Shown here piece after piece: positions 53,138 to 61,614 of a stretch of DNA of 64,000 bases. Origin of the DNA: Lacinutrix mariniflava (lineage in GTDB: Bacteria; Bacteroidota; Bacteroidia; Flavobacteriales; Flavobacteriaceae). The DNA is taken from assembly GCF_001418015.1 (NCBI RefSeq), contig NZ_LIQG01000020.1, forward strand, positions 248,001 through 312,000. The letters are read 5' to 3'. Below the pieces are notes generated by a model. That model made no database searches. It worked only from the letters and a program-made list of their open reading frames with translations, and was not told where the DNA came from. The translations under genes and the position numbers were made by a program. Each line of letters begins with the position of its first letter. Positions within the stretch are counted from its first letter, which is position 1.

Positions 53138-53431
53138 TTAGTTTCTGTTGTCGTCCTCATCTTCGTCTTCATCGTCCTTTTTAATATCAAGATCTTCTTC
53201 TTTAACACCTTCACCGTCTAAACTTTTTAGCTCCGTTTCCTCCTCTTCGGTCTTCGATAATTTAACAGATTCTTCGTCTCTTCTATTTATAGTTTTAACA
53301 GCTTCTTTTTCTTCTTTTACTTGTTCTTCTGTCTGTTCTTCAACTTCAACTTCTACTTGAGCAGTCGCTAATTGAGTACCTGCAAGACTAAATGTTACCG
53401 CTAAAAATAATGCAATTTTTAAATTTTTCAT
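53138..53431 (-). CDS. Small, highly acidic exported protein
   Basis: A 97-residue protein with a signal peptide (cleavage near ATAQ, residue 25). The mature ~72 residues are dominated by Glu and Asp (start VEVEVEEQTEEQ, end KKDDEDEDEDD) and are probably disordered. No family is recognised. The plus-strand frame over it is an artefact of the repetitive codons. It might bind calcium or other cations. It has its own terminator. Confidence 0.6.
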   Translation of the reverse strand: MKNLKIALFLAVTFSLAGTQLATAQVEVEVEEQTEEQVKEEKEAVKTINRRDEESVKLSKTEEEETELKSLDGEGVKEEDLDIKKDDEDEDEDDNRN

Positions 53432-53576
53432 TTGTTGATAATTTTTAAATAGATTAATAATGTTTGTTTTGTTATAGTTACGCTAAGAAAATAAATTTAG
53501 ATGTTTTGCATCTCATATTTAACATTTACAATCCAATCTTTCGACTGAATTTCTTACTATTTACAGCTATTAAAGT

Positions 53577-55613
53577 TTATTTATTAATAATCTTCTTTTT
53601 TATAACGCGTTGCCCATCGTTTATATGAATAATGTATGTTCCAGACTCCAAGTTTTTTAAGTTTATCTGTTCTGAAAAGCTTCCGTTTACTACCACACTC
53701 CCATTTAAACTATAAACACTGTAGTTTACCTTGCGTTGGTCTTTCATATTTAAAGTTAAGCCACTATAAGCATTATAAATGACTGAATTAAAAATGGGTT
53801 TTTCATCCTCTAACGATTCCCCTAACAACTTTTTAGTACGCGCTCCTAATTTTGCACTACTTCCTATATTTAAGGTATAATCCTCTACTTCTCCATAACT
53901 AAAGGTTTCGCATGGTGTTGGTGCTGCATTATATTTCATAGATACTCGCATTCTAGTTGCTCCAGCTAATGCAGAACTAGGAATAGTAAAGGTTCTTGAT
54001 AAATTACCAGCACTTGATGATGAGCCGCTTGCTGCTTCCTCGTTAGCATCGAAAGTGCCATCTTGATTATAATCTATCCATACTTTCCAAAATTCGGTAT
54101 ACGCTTGTCCCGTAAAACCGGTACTAAATATAATCGTATTAGAACCATAACCAACATTACCAACCATATTAGTATTATCTATATAACCACCATTTGCTCC
54201 AGAACTGTTAGAAATACCTCCAATACTTACAAAATCTATAAACTCGTCTGCAACGCTATTTCCTTTTGTACTGCAATATGTTACAGTTGGATTTGGAGGG
54301 TTTGAGCCACCACCATCTACGGTATGTGTTCCTAAATTAGAAAACGAATCTTTAATAAAAGTATCCCATTCTGAAACTGTATATGTTGCATTTGGAGAAT
54401 CTATAGCTGTTTTTCTTCGTAAAGTAACATCTTTAGCAAAGTTTGAACTCCCACCATTAAACGTACCTACAATATCTACCAATACTCCATTTTTAAAGAG
54501 ACCAACAGGATCGTTTCCATTAAAAGACATGGCAGTATTTGTTGTTGTTACATCTGCATTTGCTTTGGCTAGAGTGCTAGCATTACTATTGGCTATTACA
54601 AAAACAGTTGCATTAGTAAGCGCACCACTTAGTGTGTAACCAGTATTCCAATTTCCAGAACCGTTAGTTTGCTTTTTAAGTGTGTAAGCAGAAAGGTTTA
54701 CCGTGTTTCCTGTAAAGTTGGCTATCTCAATAACTTTGTTATTAGAAGAACCTTCTACGTATTCTGAAATAAACAACTCGTCTGCTGTTCCTGTATTATC
54801 TCCAGTTCCTGGATCTGTTCCGTTTCCGTTTCCAAAACGATCTTCGGCCTGTACACCTCCCCAAATTTGGGTTGCAAATGCAGGATTGTCTATAAACGGA
54901 TTCCTGTTACCTTGAGCGCTTTCAATTGCCTGATTACGTTGGTCTTCGAATGCATTAACTGGGTCTTCGGCATTCCATTGTAAAAATAAATCTACCATAT
55001 TACTATCTCCAGAAACAGTGTTTCCAATGCCTACATTTACAGGTAAGCATCTATTATTATAGCGTAAATACATATAAAGCATCATTCTTGCTACATCACC
55101 TTTCCATTCGTCTCCAGGATAAAAATAACCTTGAGATGTAACATCTGCATCACCAGAACCATCTGCAAATTTTCTATTATTTCTAGTAGAATTCATTTGT
55201 CCGTCGCTTGCTCTTAAATGGTGCGCATCACTGCCAGGTCCCGAGGTTCCTAAATTCGGTGTTCCTAAAGATTTTGGGTAACCATGTTCTCTATTCCATG
55301 TACCAACTCCTGTGCCATTAGCATCTTTATCTCTTGTTCTGTCTGTTTTTGCAACACCATCTGCATCATTATAACCATAGACAAGTAATACATTACTGCT
55401 ATTGTTTGGATCTAAGTCTGCTTGTTTTAGTGCATTCCAAACGCCAGGAGTGTAGCTTAAAAAGTTACTATGTGTACTTATTATTTTTGTTGCTAAATCC
55501 TCTTTTAGAGCAGTACCACTTTGGGTTAAATCGACATCGTTATAATAAGACGGGACTTGCGAAAATGCTATTGTAGAACCTAATAGCAAGAGTAATAGTA
55601 GTTTGTTTTTCAT
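53577..55613 (-). CDS. Secreted endonuclease I-family nuclease with LTD, GEVED and T9SS sorting domains
   Basis: Start set at 55613, the Met directly before the signal peptide (cleavage at IAFSQ); a longer frame to 55706 would put 31 basic residues in front of it. The product has 678 residues. The endonuclease I domain (about 20-260) has NREHGYPKS and HLRASDGQMNSTRNNRKFAD. A lamin-tail domain follows (LFISEYVEGSSNNKVIEI), then a GEVED domain (WIDYNQDGTFDANEEA). The C-terminal ~75 residues end in GTYIIHINDGQRVIKKKIINK, a type A T9SS sorting signal. It is exported by T9SS and degrades extracellular nucleic acid. Confidence 0.85.
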   Translation of the reverse strand: MKNKLLLLLLLGSTIAFSQVPSYYNDVDLTQSGTALKEDLATKIISTHSNFLSYTPGVWNALKQADLDPNNSSNVLLVYGYNDADGVAKTDRTRDKDANGTGVGTWNREHGYPKSLGTPNLGTSGPGSDAHHLRASDGQMNSTRNNRKFADGSGDADVTSQGYFYPGDEWKGDVARMMLYMYLRYNNRCLPVNVGIGNTVSGDSNMVDLFLQWNAEDPVNAFEDQRNQAIESAQGNRNPFIDNPAFATQIWGGVQAEDRFGNGNGTDPGTGDNTGTADELFISEYVEGSSNNKVIEIANFTGNTVNLSAYTLKKQTNGSGNWNTGYTLSGALTNATVFVIANSNASTLAKANADVTTTNTAMSFNGNDPVGLFKNGVLVDIVGTFNGGSSNFAKDVTLRRKTAIDSPNATYTVSEWDTFIKDSFSNLGTHTVDGGGSNPPNPTVTYCSTKGNSVADEFIDFVSIGGISNSSGANGGYIDNTNMVGNVGYGSNTIIFSTGFTGQAYTEFWKVWIDYNQDGTFDANEEAASGSSSSAGNLSRTFTIPSSALAGATRMRVSMKYNAAPTPCETFSYGEVEDYTLNIGSSAKLGARTKKLLGESLEDEKPIFNSVIYNAYSGLTLNMKDQRKVNYSVYSLNGSVVVNGSFSEQINLKNLESGTYIIHINDGQRVIKKKIINK

Positions 55614-55813
55614 TTTTATGGGTGGATTTGGTTTGTTTACTAAAGATATTCTATTAAATAACACCTTTTTAAGTCTTCGTCTTTTATGTTTTAAAATTAG
55701 TAACAATATTCCGCTTAAGCTATGCTAATAGGTTAATTCGGCTTAAAAAAACTGTTAACAACTATTTTTTAAACAAATCACTTTTTTCAATTTAAATAAG
55801 CCACAACAATTCT

Positions 55814-55821
55814 TATATTTG
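55814..55821 (+). promoter_or_regulatory. -7 element of pheT
   Basis: TATATTTG fits TAnnTTTG and lies 19 nt before the ATG at 55841. No TTG is found at the expected -33 position. Confidence 0.45.
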
Positions 55822-55840
55822 CGCTCTTAAAGCATACTAC

Positions 55841-58267
55841 ATGAAGATTTCTTATAACTGGATCAAACAATTTATAAAAACAGATTGGACACCAGAACAA
55901 ACCAGCGAATTACTAACAGATTTAGGTCTTGAAGTTGAAGGGCTAGACACTTACCAAAGCGTAAAAGGCGGATTGGAAGGCGTTGTAGTTGGCGAGGTTT
56001 TAACTTGCGAACAACATAGTAATGCAGATAAACTTAAGGTTACTACTGTAAATATTGGCACAGAAACTCCTGTACAAATTGTTTGTGGAGCTCCAAATGT
56101 TGCCGCTGGACAAAAAGTGCCTGTTGCTACTATTGGTACCACTCTATATACTGATGAAGGTGAAGCTTGGACTATAAAAAAAGGGAAGATTCGTGGTGAG
56201 GAAAGTTTTGGGATGATTTGTGCCGAAGACGAACTTGGCTTAGGAAAATCTCACGACGGTATTATGGTTTTACCAGAAAATACTGTTGTTGGAACTGCTT
56301 GCGCAGATTTATTTAAAATTGAAAACGACCAGGTTTTCGAAATTGGTTTAACACCAAACCGCGCAGATGCCATGAGTCATTTTGGTACCGCACGCGATTT
56401 AAAAGCTGGTTTACAACATAAAGACATTAATTTAGAATTAATAACACCTTCTGTAAGTGCGTTTCATGTAGATAGCCGCTCTTTAAAGATAGATGTAAAT
56501 GTTTTAAATAAAGACTTAGCACCACGTTATTGTGGTGTCACCATATCTGGTGTTAAAGTTGGAGACTCTCCATCTTGGATACAACACAGATTAAAAGCAA
56601 TTGGTTTATCGCCAATAAATAATATTGTAGATGCTACTAATTATGTTTTACATGAATTAGGGCAACCACTTCATGCTTTTGATGCTGATAAAATTGCTGA
56701 TAATAAAATTGAAGTAAAGACCGTTGCTAAAGGTACAAAGTTTACAACCTTAGATGGTGTTGAGCGCGAATTACACGAAGACGATTTAATGATTTGCGAT
56801 ACTAAAAAACCACTATGTATTGCCGGTGTTTTTGGTGGATTAGATTCTGGAGTGTCTGAGAACACAACAAAAATTTTCTTAGAAAGTGCTTTCTTCAATC
56901 CTGTAAGCGTTAGAAAAACAGCAAAGCGTCATGCTTTAAATACAGATGCTTCTTTTAGATTTGAACGTGGTATCGATCCAAACATTACAGAGTATGCTTT
57001 AAAACGTGCTGCACTATTAATTCAAGAAGTGGCAGGTGGTGAAATTACAAGTGATGTTTCAGACTCGTATTCTAATAAAATTGAAGACTTTCAGGTCCAT
57101 ATTACTTTCGATAAAGTAACAAAACTTATTGGTCAAGAAATTGATAAAGAAACGATAAAAAGCATTTTATCCTCTTTAGAAATTAAAGTAAATAATGTTA
57201 CTGAGACTGGTTTAGGTTTAACCATTCCTGCCTATAGAAACGATGTACAACGCGAGGCTGATGTTATAGAAGAAATACTTCGTGTGTATGGTTACAACAA
57301 CATTAAAACCACTACGAAGCTTAACGCATCGATTTCAAACTCTTCAAAATTTGAAGATCATAAACTACAAAACGTTATTGGTAATCAATTAGCATCTCAA
57401 GGTTTCTATGAAATCATGGCTAATTCTTTAACAACACCTAATTACATTGCACTTAGCGATCAGTTAAAAGAAGAGCATAATATTACAATGCTTAATCCAT
57501 TAAGTAACGATTTATCTGTTATGAGACAGTCGTTATTGTTTTCTGGATTAGAGGCTGTGTCTTATAATATTAATAGAAGACGTAGTGATTTAAAGTTTTT
57601 TGAATTCGGAAAAACATATCACGATTACAATGGTTCTCGTGAAGAATACAAACACTTAACGCTTTTTGTTACAGGTAATAAATCTCCTGAAAGTTGGGCA
57701 ACACCACAGCAAAAAGGTGACTTCTTTTATTTAAAAGGGAGTATTGAAGCTGCTTTAGAGCGTTTAGGAATATCTCGTTACAGAGCATTACCTTCAAAAA
57801 ATGATGTTTTTACAGAAGGGATACAATACACTATTGGTAAAACTGTTTTAGTAGACTTTGGAATTGTAAAAAACAAAATCACTAAACATTTTGATATTAG
57901 TCAAGAGGTATTATTTGCCGATTTTAATTGGGATAATATCATTGAAGTTGCAAAACGCAATAAAATTAAGTTTACTGCAATACCTAAATACCCTGAAGTT
58001 AGACGTGATTTTGCGCTATTGTTAGATGATAAAGTTACATTTGAAGACATACACACTATTGCCAAGCAAACTGAAAAACAACTGCTTAAAAACGTAAACC
58101 TTTTTGATGTTTACCAAGGTAAAAACTTACCTAATGGAAAGAAGAGTTATGCTGTAAGTTTTATGTTTCAAGATGAACACAAAACGCTTACAGATAAAGT
58201 TGTAGATAAAATAATGAGCAAGCTTCAAAAAAACTTTGAAACTAAGCTAGGTGCAGAATTGAGATAA
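55841..58267 (+). CDS. pheT: Phenylalanine--tRNA ligase subunit beta
   Basis: An 808-residue beta subunit of standard length. The N-terminal EMAP-II-like tRNA-binding domain is at about 40-150 (VVVGEVLTCEQHSNADKLKV). The B3/B4 editing domain and B5 domain follow, with VYGYNNIKTTT in the core region. The C-terminal anticodon-binding domain (FDX-ACB) starts near 715 (AIPKYPEVRRDFALLL). With PheS it charges tRNA-Phe. No pheS is in the window. Confidence 0.95.
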   Translation: MKISYNWIKQFIKTDWTPEQTSELLTDLGLEVEGLDTYQSVKGGLEGVVVGEVLTCEQHSNADKLKVTTVNIGTETPVQIVCGAPNVAAGQKVPVATIGTTLYTDEGEAWTIKKGKIRGEESFGMICAEDELGLGKSHDGIMVLPENTVVGTACADLFKIENDQVFEIGLTPNRADAMSHFGTARDLKAGLQHKDINLELITPSVSAFHVDSRSLKIDVNVLNKDLAPRYCGVTISGVKVGDSPSWIQHRLKAIGLSPINNIVDATNYVLHELGQPLHAFDADKIADNKIEVKTVAKGTKFTTLDGVERELHEDDLMICDTKKPLCIAGVFGGLDSGVSENTTKIFLESAFFNPVSVRKTAKRHALNTDASFRFERGIDPNITEYALKRAALLIQEVAGGEITSDVSDSYSNKIEDFQVHITFDKVTKLIGQEIDKETIKSILSSLEIKVNNVTETGLGLTIPAYRNDVQREADVIEEILRVYGYNNIKTTTKLNASISNSSKFEDHKLQNVIGNQLASQGFYEIMANSLTTPNYIALSDQLKEEHNITMLNPLSNDLSVMRQSLLFSGLEAVSYNINRRRSDLKFFEFGKTYHDYNGSREEYKHLTLFVTGNKSPESWATPQQKGDFFYLKGSIEAALERLGISRYRALPSKNDVFTEGIQYTIGKTVLVDFGIVKNKITKHFDISQEVLFADFNWDNIIEVAKRNKIKFTAIPKYPEVRRDFALLLDDKVTFEDIHTIAKQTEKQLLKNVNLFDVYQGKNLPNGKKSYAVSFMFQDEHKTLTDKVVDKIMSKLQKNFETKLGAELR

Positions 58268-58269
58268 TT

Positions 58270-58472
58270 ATGGAAACGCAAAACGACAAGCCAAAGCAAA
58301 AAAAATAATAAGTTTAATTGCTGGAATTGCGTTTATTGGTGTTGGAGGTTACCGCATCTATAATCACTTATTTATTGATACTATTAATTATGGTAACTTT
58401 AGATTAATACTTGCTGCTGTGCTAATAGGTTATGGAGCGTATAGAATTTATAATTATTTAAAAGCTGAGTAA
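58270..58472 (+). pseudogene. Small two-helix membrane protein gene broken in an A8 tract
   Basis: From ATG 58270 the frame reads METQNDKPKQKK and stops. After a run of eight A, adding one A restores KIISLIAGIAFIGVGGYRIYN, then a short loop, then LILAAVLIGYGAYRIYNYLKAE to the stop at 58472. The two hydrophobic segments both end in YRIYN, so the protein is an internally repeated membrane hairpin of about 67 residues. The 203-nt length is one base short of a multiple of three. A homopolymer error, a real lesion or transcriptional slippage are all possible. It starts 2 bp after pheT. Confidence 0.7.
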
Positions 58473-58521
58473 GGGAGATTTGCTTTTACTTCTAAAAAGC
58501 TGAGTTAAAATAAGCTAATAC

Positions 58522-58650
58522 TTATCCTTTTAGTTCTTTATAATCTAGTCTCATGCCTTTTTTTGACAGTACTATAGCTTTGCCTTTTTTAATGCAGAAA
58601 ATGTTCTGATGTAAAAAAGAAATCTCATTTAAGATTTCACTTATATCCAT
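58522..58650 (-). CDS. Small hypothetical protein, 42 residues
   Basis: An ATG-started frame of 42 codons lies 13 bp downstream of the fasciclin gene on the same strand. Its N-terminus reads MDISEILNEISFLHQNIF and its C-terminus is basic. It is protein-like in composition but matches no family known to me. It could be translated from the fasciclin transcript. Confidence 0.35.
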   Translation of the reverse strand: MDISEILNEISFLHQNIFCIKKGKAIVLSKKGMRLDYKELKG

Positions 58651-58663
58651 TGTAATATTTCGG

Positions 58664-59236
58664 CTATTGAGGTATCAATACAGAATCTACTACATGTACA
58701 ATACCATTGCTTTGTAATTTATCCGGATTTTCTATTAATATACCCTTACCTCTATTACCTTCGATAGCAAAAATTCCTTGCTTCATAAAAACGGTAATTG
58801 CACCACCACTTTTAGCTTGAAACTTAGCTTTACCTCTATTTTTTGTAATTATTTTAGACATTGCAGTAGAACTTTCACTTCCCACTAGTATATGATAATT
58901 AAGAATATTAATAAGCTTGTATTTATTTTCTGGTAGCGTTAAATTTTCTAAAGTCCCTTTTGGCAACTTCTCGAAACCTGCATTTGTTGGCGCAAAGAGA
59001 GTAAGAATCGTTTCTGACGAAAAATCCTCGTCTACTCCTGATACCTTGAGTAAGTTTAAAAATATAGAATGTTCCTTTGATGCAGCTAAAAATGAAATAA
59101 TATCTGTTTTAGAATGCACTACAGTATCCTGAAGTACTTCTACTCTATTTTCATCGGCTGTTTGAGCATCTACACCCATTGAAAAACCAAGAAGCAATAA
59201 CCACACTGTAAATTTTAGTCTTACTACACTGTTCAT
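58664..59236 (-). CDS. Fasciclin (FAS1)-domain secreted protein
   Basis: A 190-residue protein with a signal peptide (cleavage after GVDAQ). One FAS1 domain spans about 45-190: TLFAPTNAGFEKLP is the H1 box and the C-terminal NGIVHVVDSVLIPQ is the H2 box with YH. FAS1 proteins are adhesion-related. It is divergent from the DUF2007 gene, with a 13-bp inverted repeat in the shared promoter region. Confidence 0.88.
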   Translation of the reverse strand: MNSVVRLKFTVWLLLLGFSMGVDAQTADENRVEVLQDTVVHSKTDIISFLAASKEHSIFLNLLKVSGVDEDFSSETILTLFAPTNAGFEKLPKGTLENLTLPENKYKLINILNYHILVGSESSTAMSKIITKNRGKAKFQAKSGGAITVFMKQGIFAIEGNRGKGILIENPDKLQSNGIVHVVDSVLIPQ

Positions 59237-59260
59237 CTCAATTTGTTTATAATACGCATG

Positions 59261-59362
59261 TACTTAAAGATACGAAATAAATGCGATTTTGGATCTCTTA
59301 AAATAAACTTAAACTATAATATCTATTGTAAGTTTATACTTATTATTTTGTATCTTTAAGTA
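59261..59362. promoter_or_regulatory. Divergent promoter region with 13-bp inverted repeat
   Basis: TACTTAAAGATAC (59261-59273) and GTATCTTTAAGTA (59350-59362) are perfect reverse complements, each placed about 22-25 nt before a start codon (59236 minus, 59385 plus). Each contains TATCTTTA, close to the -7 TAnnTTTG. It looks like two facing promoters with the same -7 sequence. Confidence 0.5.
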
Positions 59363-59384
59363 TAACCTTATTAACACAACAACT

Positions 59385-59624
59385 ATGACAGATTCAGAAT
59401 ACATAAAAATTTACACAGGCGGAACTATAATTGTTCAATTAATTAAACAACGTTTAGAAGCCGAAGGTATAAACCCAGTAATTAAAGACGAAACTGAATC
59501 AGGTCGCTTGGCTGGATTTGGTGCTTCTCTAATTGGGCAACCAGAAGTTTACGTTCACGAAAGCGAAACAGATGTTGCTGTACGTATAGTAGAAGCAGTT
59601 CGTGGTGAAATGGAAAACCAGTAA
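59385..59624 (+). CDS. DUF2007-domain protein
   Basis: A 79-residue protein of the DUF2007 family, sometimes called putative signal-transducing. IKIYTGGTIIVQLIKQRLEAEGI and EVYVHESETDVAVRIVEA are typical. No enzyme motif or signal peptide is seen. A strong terminator follows. Confidence 0.85.
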   Translation: MTDSEYIKIYTGGTIIVQLIKQRLEAEGINPVIKDETESGRLAGFGASLIGQPEVYVHESETDVAVRIVEAVRGEMENQ

Positions 59625-59635
59625 ACAGCAACTAA

Positions 59636-59679
59636 AAATAAAAAGCCTCAAAATCTAAGATTTTTGAGGCTTTTTATTT
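59636..59679. terminator. Strong bidirectional terminator
   Basis: An 18-bp stem (59636-59653 with 59662-59679) has an 8-nt loop and A- and T-rich ends. It separates the DUF2007 gene from the convergent ABC-F gene. Confidence 0.9.
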
Positions 59680-59705
59680 GACTTCAACTGTTGTTTACCT
59701 AATAA

Positions 59706-61331
59706 TTAAGCTTTAACAGTATACATTTTCTCTCTAAGCTCTTTAATTTTAGAATCTTGCATGTACTCATCAAAAGTAGTATACTTATCTATAACACCAT
59801 TTGGTGTTAATTCAACCACTCTATTACCCACTGTTTGTGCAAACTCATGATCATGAGTCGTAAACAGTATTGTACCTTTAAAATTCTTTAAAGAGTTATT
59901 AAAAGCAGTAATACTTTCTAAGTCTAAGTGATTTGTTGGTTCGTCTAATTGTAGAACGTTCGCTCTAGTCATCATCATACGAGATAACATACAACGCACT
60001 TTTTCTCCTCCAGATAGTACAGACGATTTTTTAAAAGCTTCTTCACCACTAAAAATCATTTTACCAAGAAATCCACGAATATTTACTTCTTCTCTTTCTT
60101 CTTCTGTTTGAGCCCATTGACGCAACCAATCGATTAAGTTTAAATTTTCTGTAAAGAAAGCATCATTTTCTAATGGCAAATAAGATTGTGTTGTCGTAAC
60201 TCCCCAATTAAACTTACCTGAATCTGCTTTAAGATTATTATTTAAAATCTGATAAAAAGCAGTTGTTGCTCTAGAATCTCTAGAGAACAAAACAACCTTA
60301 TCTCCTTTTTGAAGGTTTAAATCTACATCTTTAAATAAGGTCTCTCCATCCAAAGTAGCCGCTAAGCCTTCTACACCAAGTATCTGATCACCAGCTTCTC
60401 TATCACGCTCAAAAATAATTGCAGGATAACGACGACTTGTACGTCTAATATCTTCAATATTAAGCTTATCAATCATCTTTTTTCTACTAGTAGCCTGTTT
60501 ACTTTTTGCTACATTGGCAGAGAAACGACGAATAAATTCTTCTAATTCTTTCTTTTTATCCTCAGCTTTCTTGTTCTGTTGTGCGTGCTGTCTTGCTGCT
60601 AATTGAGAAGACTCGTACCAGAAGGTATAATTACCAGAGAAGTGTGTAATTTTCCCAAAATCAATATCACTAATATGCGTACAAACAGCATCTAAAAAGT
60701 GTCTATCGTGAGAGACTACAATAACGCAATTATCGTAGTTTGCTAAGAAGTTTTCTAACCAAGAAATAGTTTCGTAATCCAAATCATTGGTAGGCTCATC
60801 CATAATAAGTACATCTGGATTTCCAAAAAGTGCCTGTGCTAATAAAACACGTATTTTTTGCTTACCATCAAGATCTCCCATTAAAGTGTAATGGTAATCT
60901 GCTTTAATACCTAAGTTAGATAACATTGCAGCAGCATCACTATCTGCATTCCAACCATTCATTTCTTCAAATTGTACTTGAAGTTCTCCTATTTTTTCCG
61001 CATTTGCATCTGTATAATCTGCGTATAATGCATCAATTTCAGACTTCAATTTATATAAAGGTTGATTCCCTTTTAAAATAGTCTCTAAAACAGTGTCTTC
61101 GTCATGCTTGTTGTGATCTTGTGTTAAGACAGACAAACGTTTACCTGACTCTAAATGTACACTTCCTGAATTCGCTTCTTGCTGACCAGAAATTATTTTT
61201 AAAAATGTTGATTTCCCTGCACCGTTGGCTCCTATAATCCCATAGCAATTACCGTTATTAAACGTGGTATTTACTTCGTCAAATAGTATTCTTTTACCAA
61301 ATTGTACTGAAAGATTTGAAACTGATAACAT
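59706..61331 (-). CDS. ABC-F family ATPase (YbiT-like translation factor)
   Basis: A 541-residue soluble protein with two ABC domains, no membrane helices and the interdomain linker of ABC-F proteins. Length and order match YbiT. NBD1 has Walker A GANGAGKST (34-42), a weak signature (LDGKQKIR) and Walker B VLIMDEPTNDLD. NBD2 keeps the signature LSGGEKVR and Walker B VLQLDEPTNHLD, but its Walker A reads FSRDSRATTAF and lacks the GxxGxGK lysine. Such degeneration is known to me from some Bacteroidota YbiT relatives. ABC-F proteins bind the ribosomal E site and rescue stalled translation. A 14-codon reading frame occurs in its leader. Confidence 0.88.
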   Translation of the reverse strand: MLSVSNLSVQFGKRILFDEVNTTFNNGNCYGIIGANGAGKSTFLKIISGQQEANSGSVHLESGKRLSVLTQDHNKHDEDTVLETILKGNQPLYKLKSEIDALYADYTDANAEKIGELQVQFEEMNGWNADSDAAAMLSNLGIKADYHYTLMGDLDGKQKIRVLLAQALFGNPDVLIMDEPTNDLDYETISWLENFLANYDNCVIVVSHDRHFLDAVCTHISDIDFGKITHFSGNYTFWYESSQLAARQHAQQNKKAEDKKKELEEFIRRFSANVAKSKQATSRKKMIDKLNIEDIRRTSRRYPAIIFERDREAGDQILGVEGLAATLDGETLFKDVDLNLQKGDKVVLFSRDSRATTAFYQILNNNLKADSGKFNWGVTTTQSYLPLENDAFFTENLNLIDWLRQWAQTEEEREEVNIRGFLGKMIFSGEEAFKKSSVLSGGEKVRCMLSRMMMTRANVLQLDEPTNHLDLESITAFNNSLKNFKGTILFTTHDHEFAQTVGNRVVELTPNGVIDKYTTFDEYMQDSKIKELREKMYTVKA

Positions 61332-61373
61332 CTATTCTATTTATTTTTAACTCAGAATTTTTTATTCTATTTT

Positions 61374-61418
61374 TTAATCGAAAAACCTATAAAATTTATG
61401 CTTTTTACTCCTTGACAT
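61374..61418 (-). CDS. Possible 14-codon leader peptide of the ABC-F gene
   Basis: On the minus strand MSRSKKHKFYRFFD then stop is encoded between a -7 box (61441-61448) and the ABC-F start at 61331. It begins ~20 nt after the predicted transcription start and ends 42 nt before the ABC-F ATG. It is strongly basic. Leader peptides control several ABC-F resistance genes; here that role is only inferred. Confidence 0.3.
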   Translation of the reverse strand: MSRSKKHKFYRFFD

Positions 61419-61440
61419 AAAAGCCGATATAAGTTTTTTG

Positions 61441-61448
61441 CAAAAGTA
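61441..61448 (-). promoter_or_regulatory. -7 element of the ABC-F gene
   Basis: On the minus strand TACTTTTG fits TAnnTTTG exactly. It gives a 5' leader of about 105 nt before the ABC-F start, long enough to hold the small frame at 61374-61418. Confidence 0.5.
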
Positions 61449-61614
61449 AAAAATATCTTCGGTTTAAGAAAACAAATACACTGTTATATACATTAACCAA
61501 CGCTTTAAAAACCAAACAATTAACTTATTTTATATTCAATTTAACAACGCATTAACACCACTACTCGATTTCAAAACATACATTTGTTTTACTAACTATT
61601 GCGCATGCTTATCT

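Noticed and set aside
53148-53360. 70-codon Ser-rich plus-strand frame
   Set aside because: It is the antisense of the Glu/Asp codons of the acidic protein gene.
55614-55706. Upstream extension of the T9SS nuclease start
   Set aside because: It would place a 31-residue basic segment before a perfect signal peptide; the inner Met at 55613 is better.
47316-61425. Identical 14-mer TTGACATAAAAGCC at 47316 and 61412
   Set aside because: The two sites have different contexts; the second overlaps the start of the putative leader peptide on the other strand. Likely chance in AT-rich DNA.
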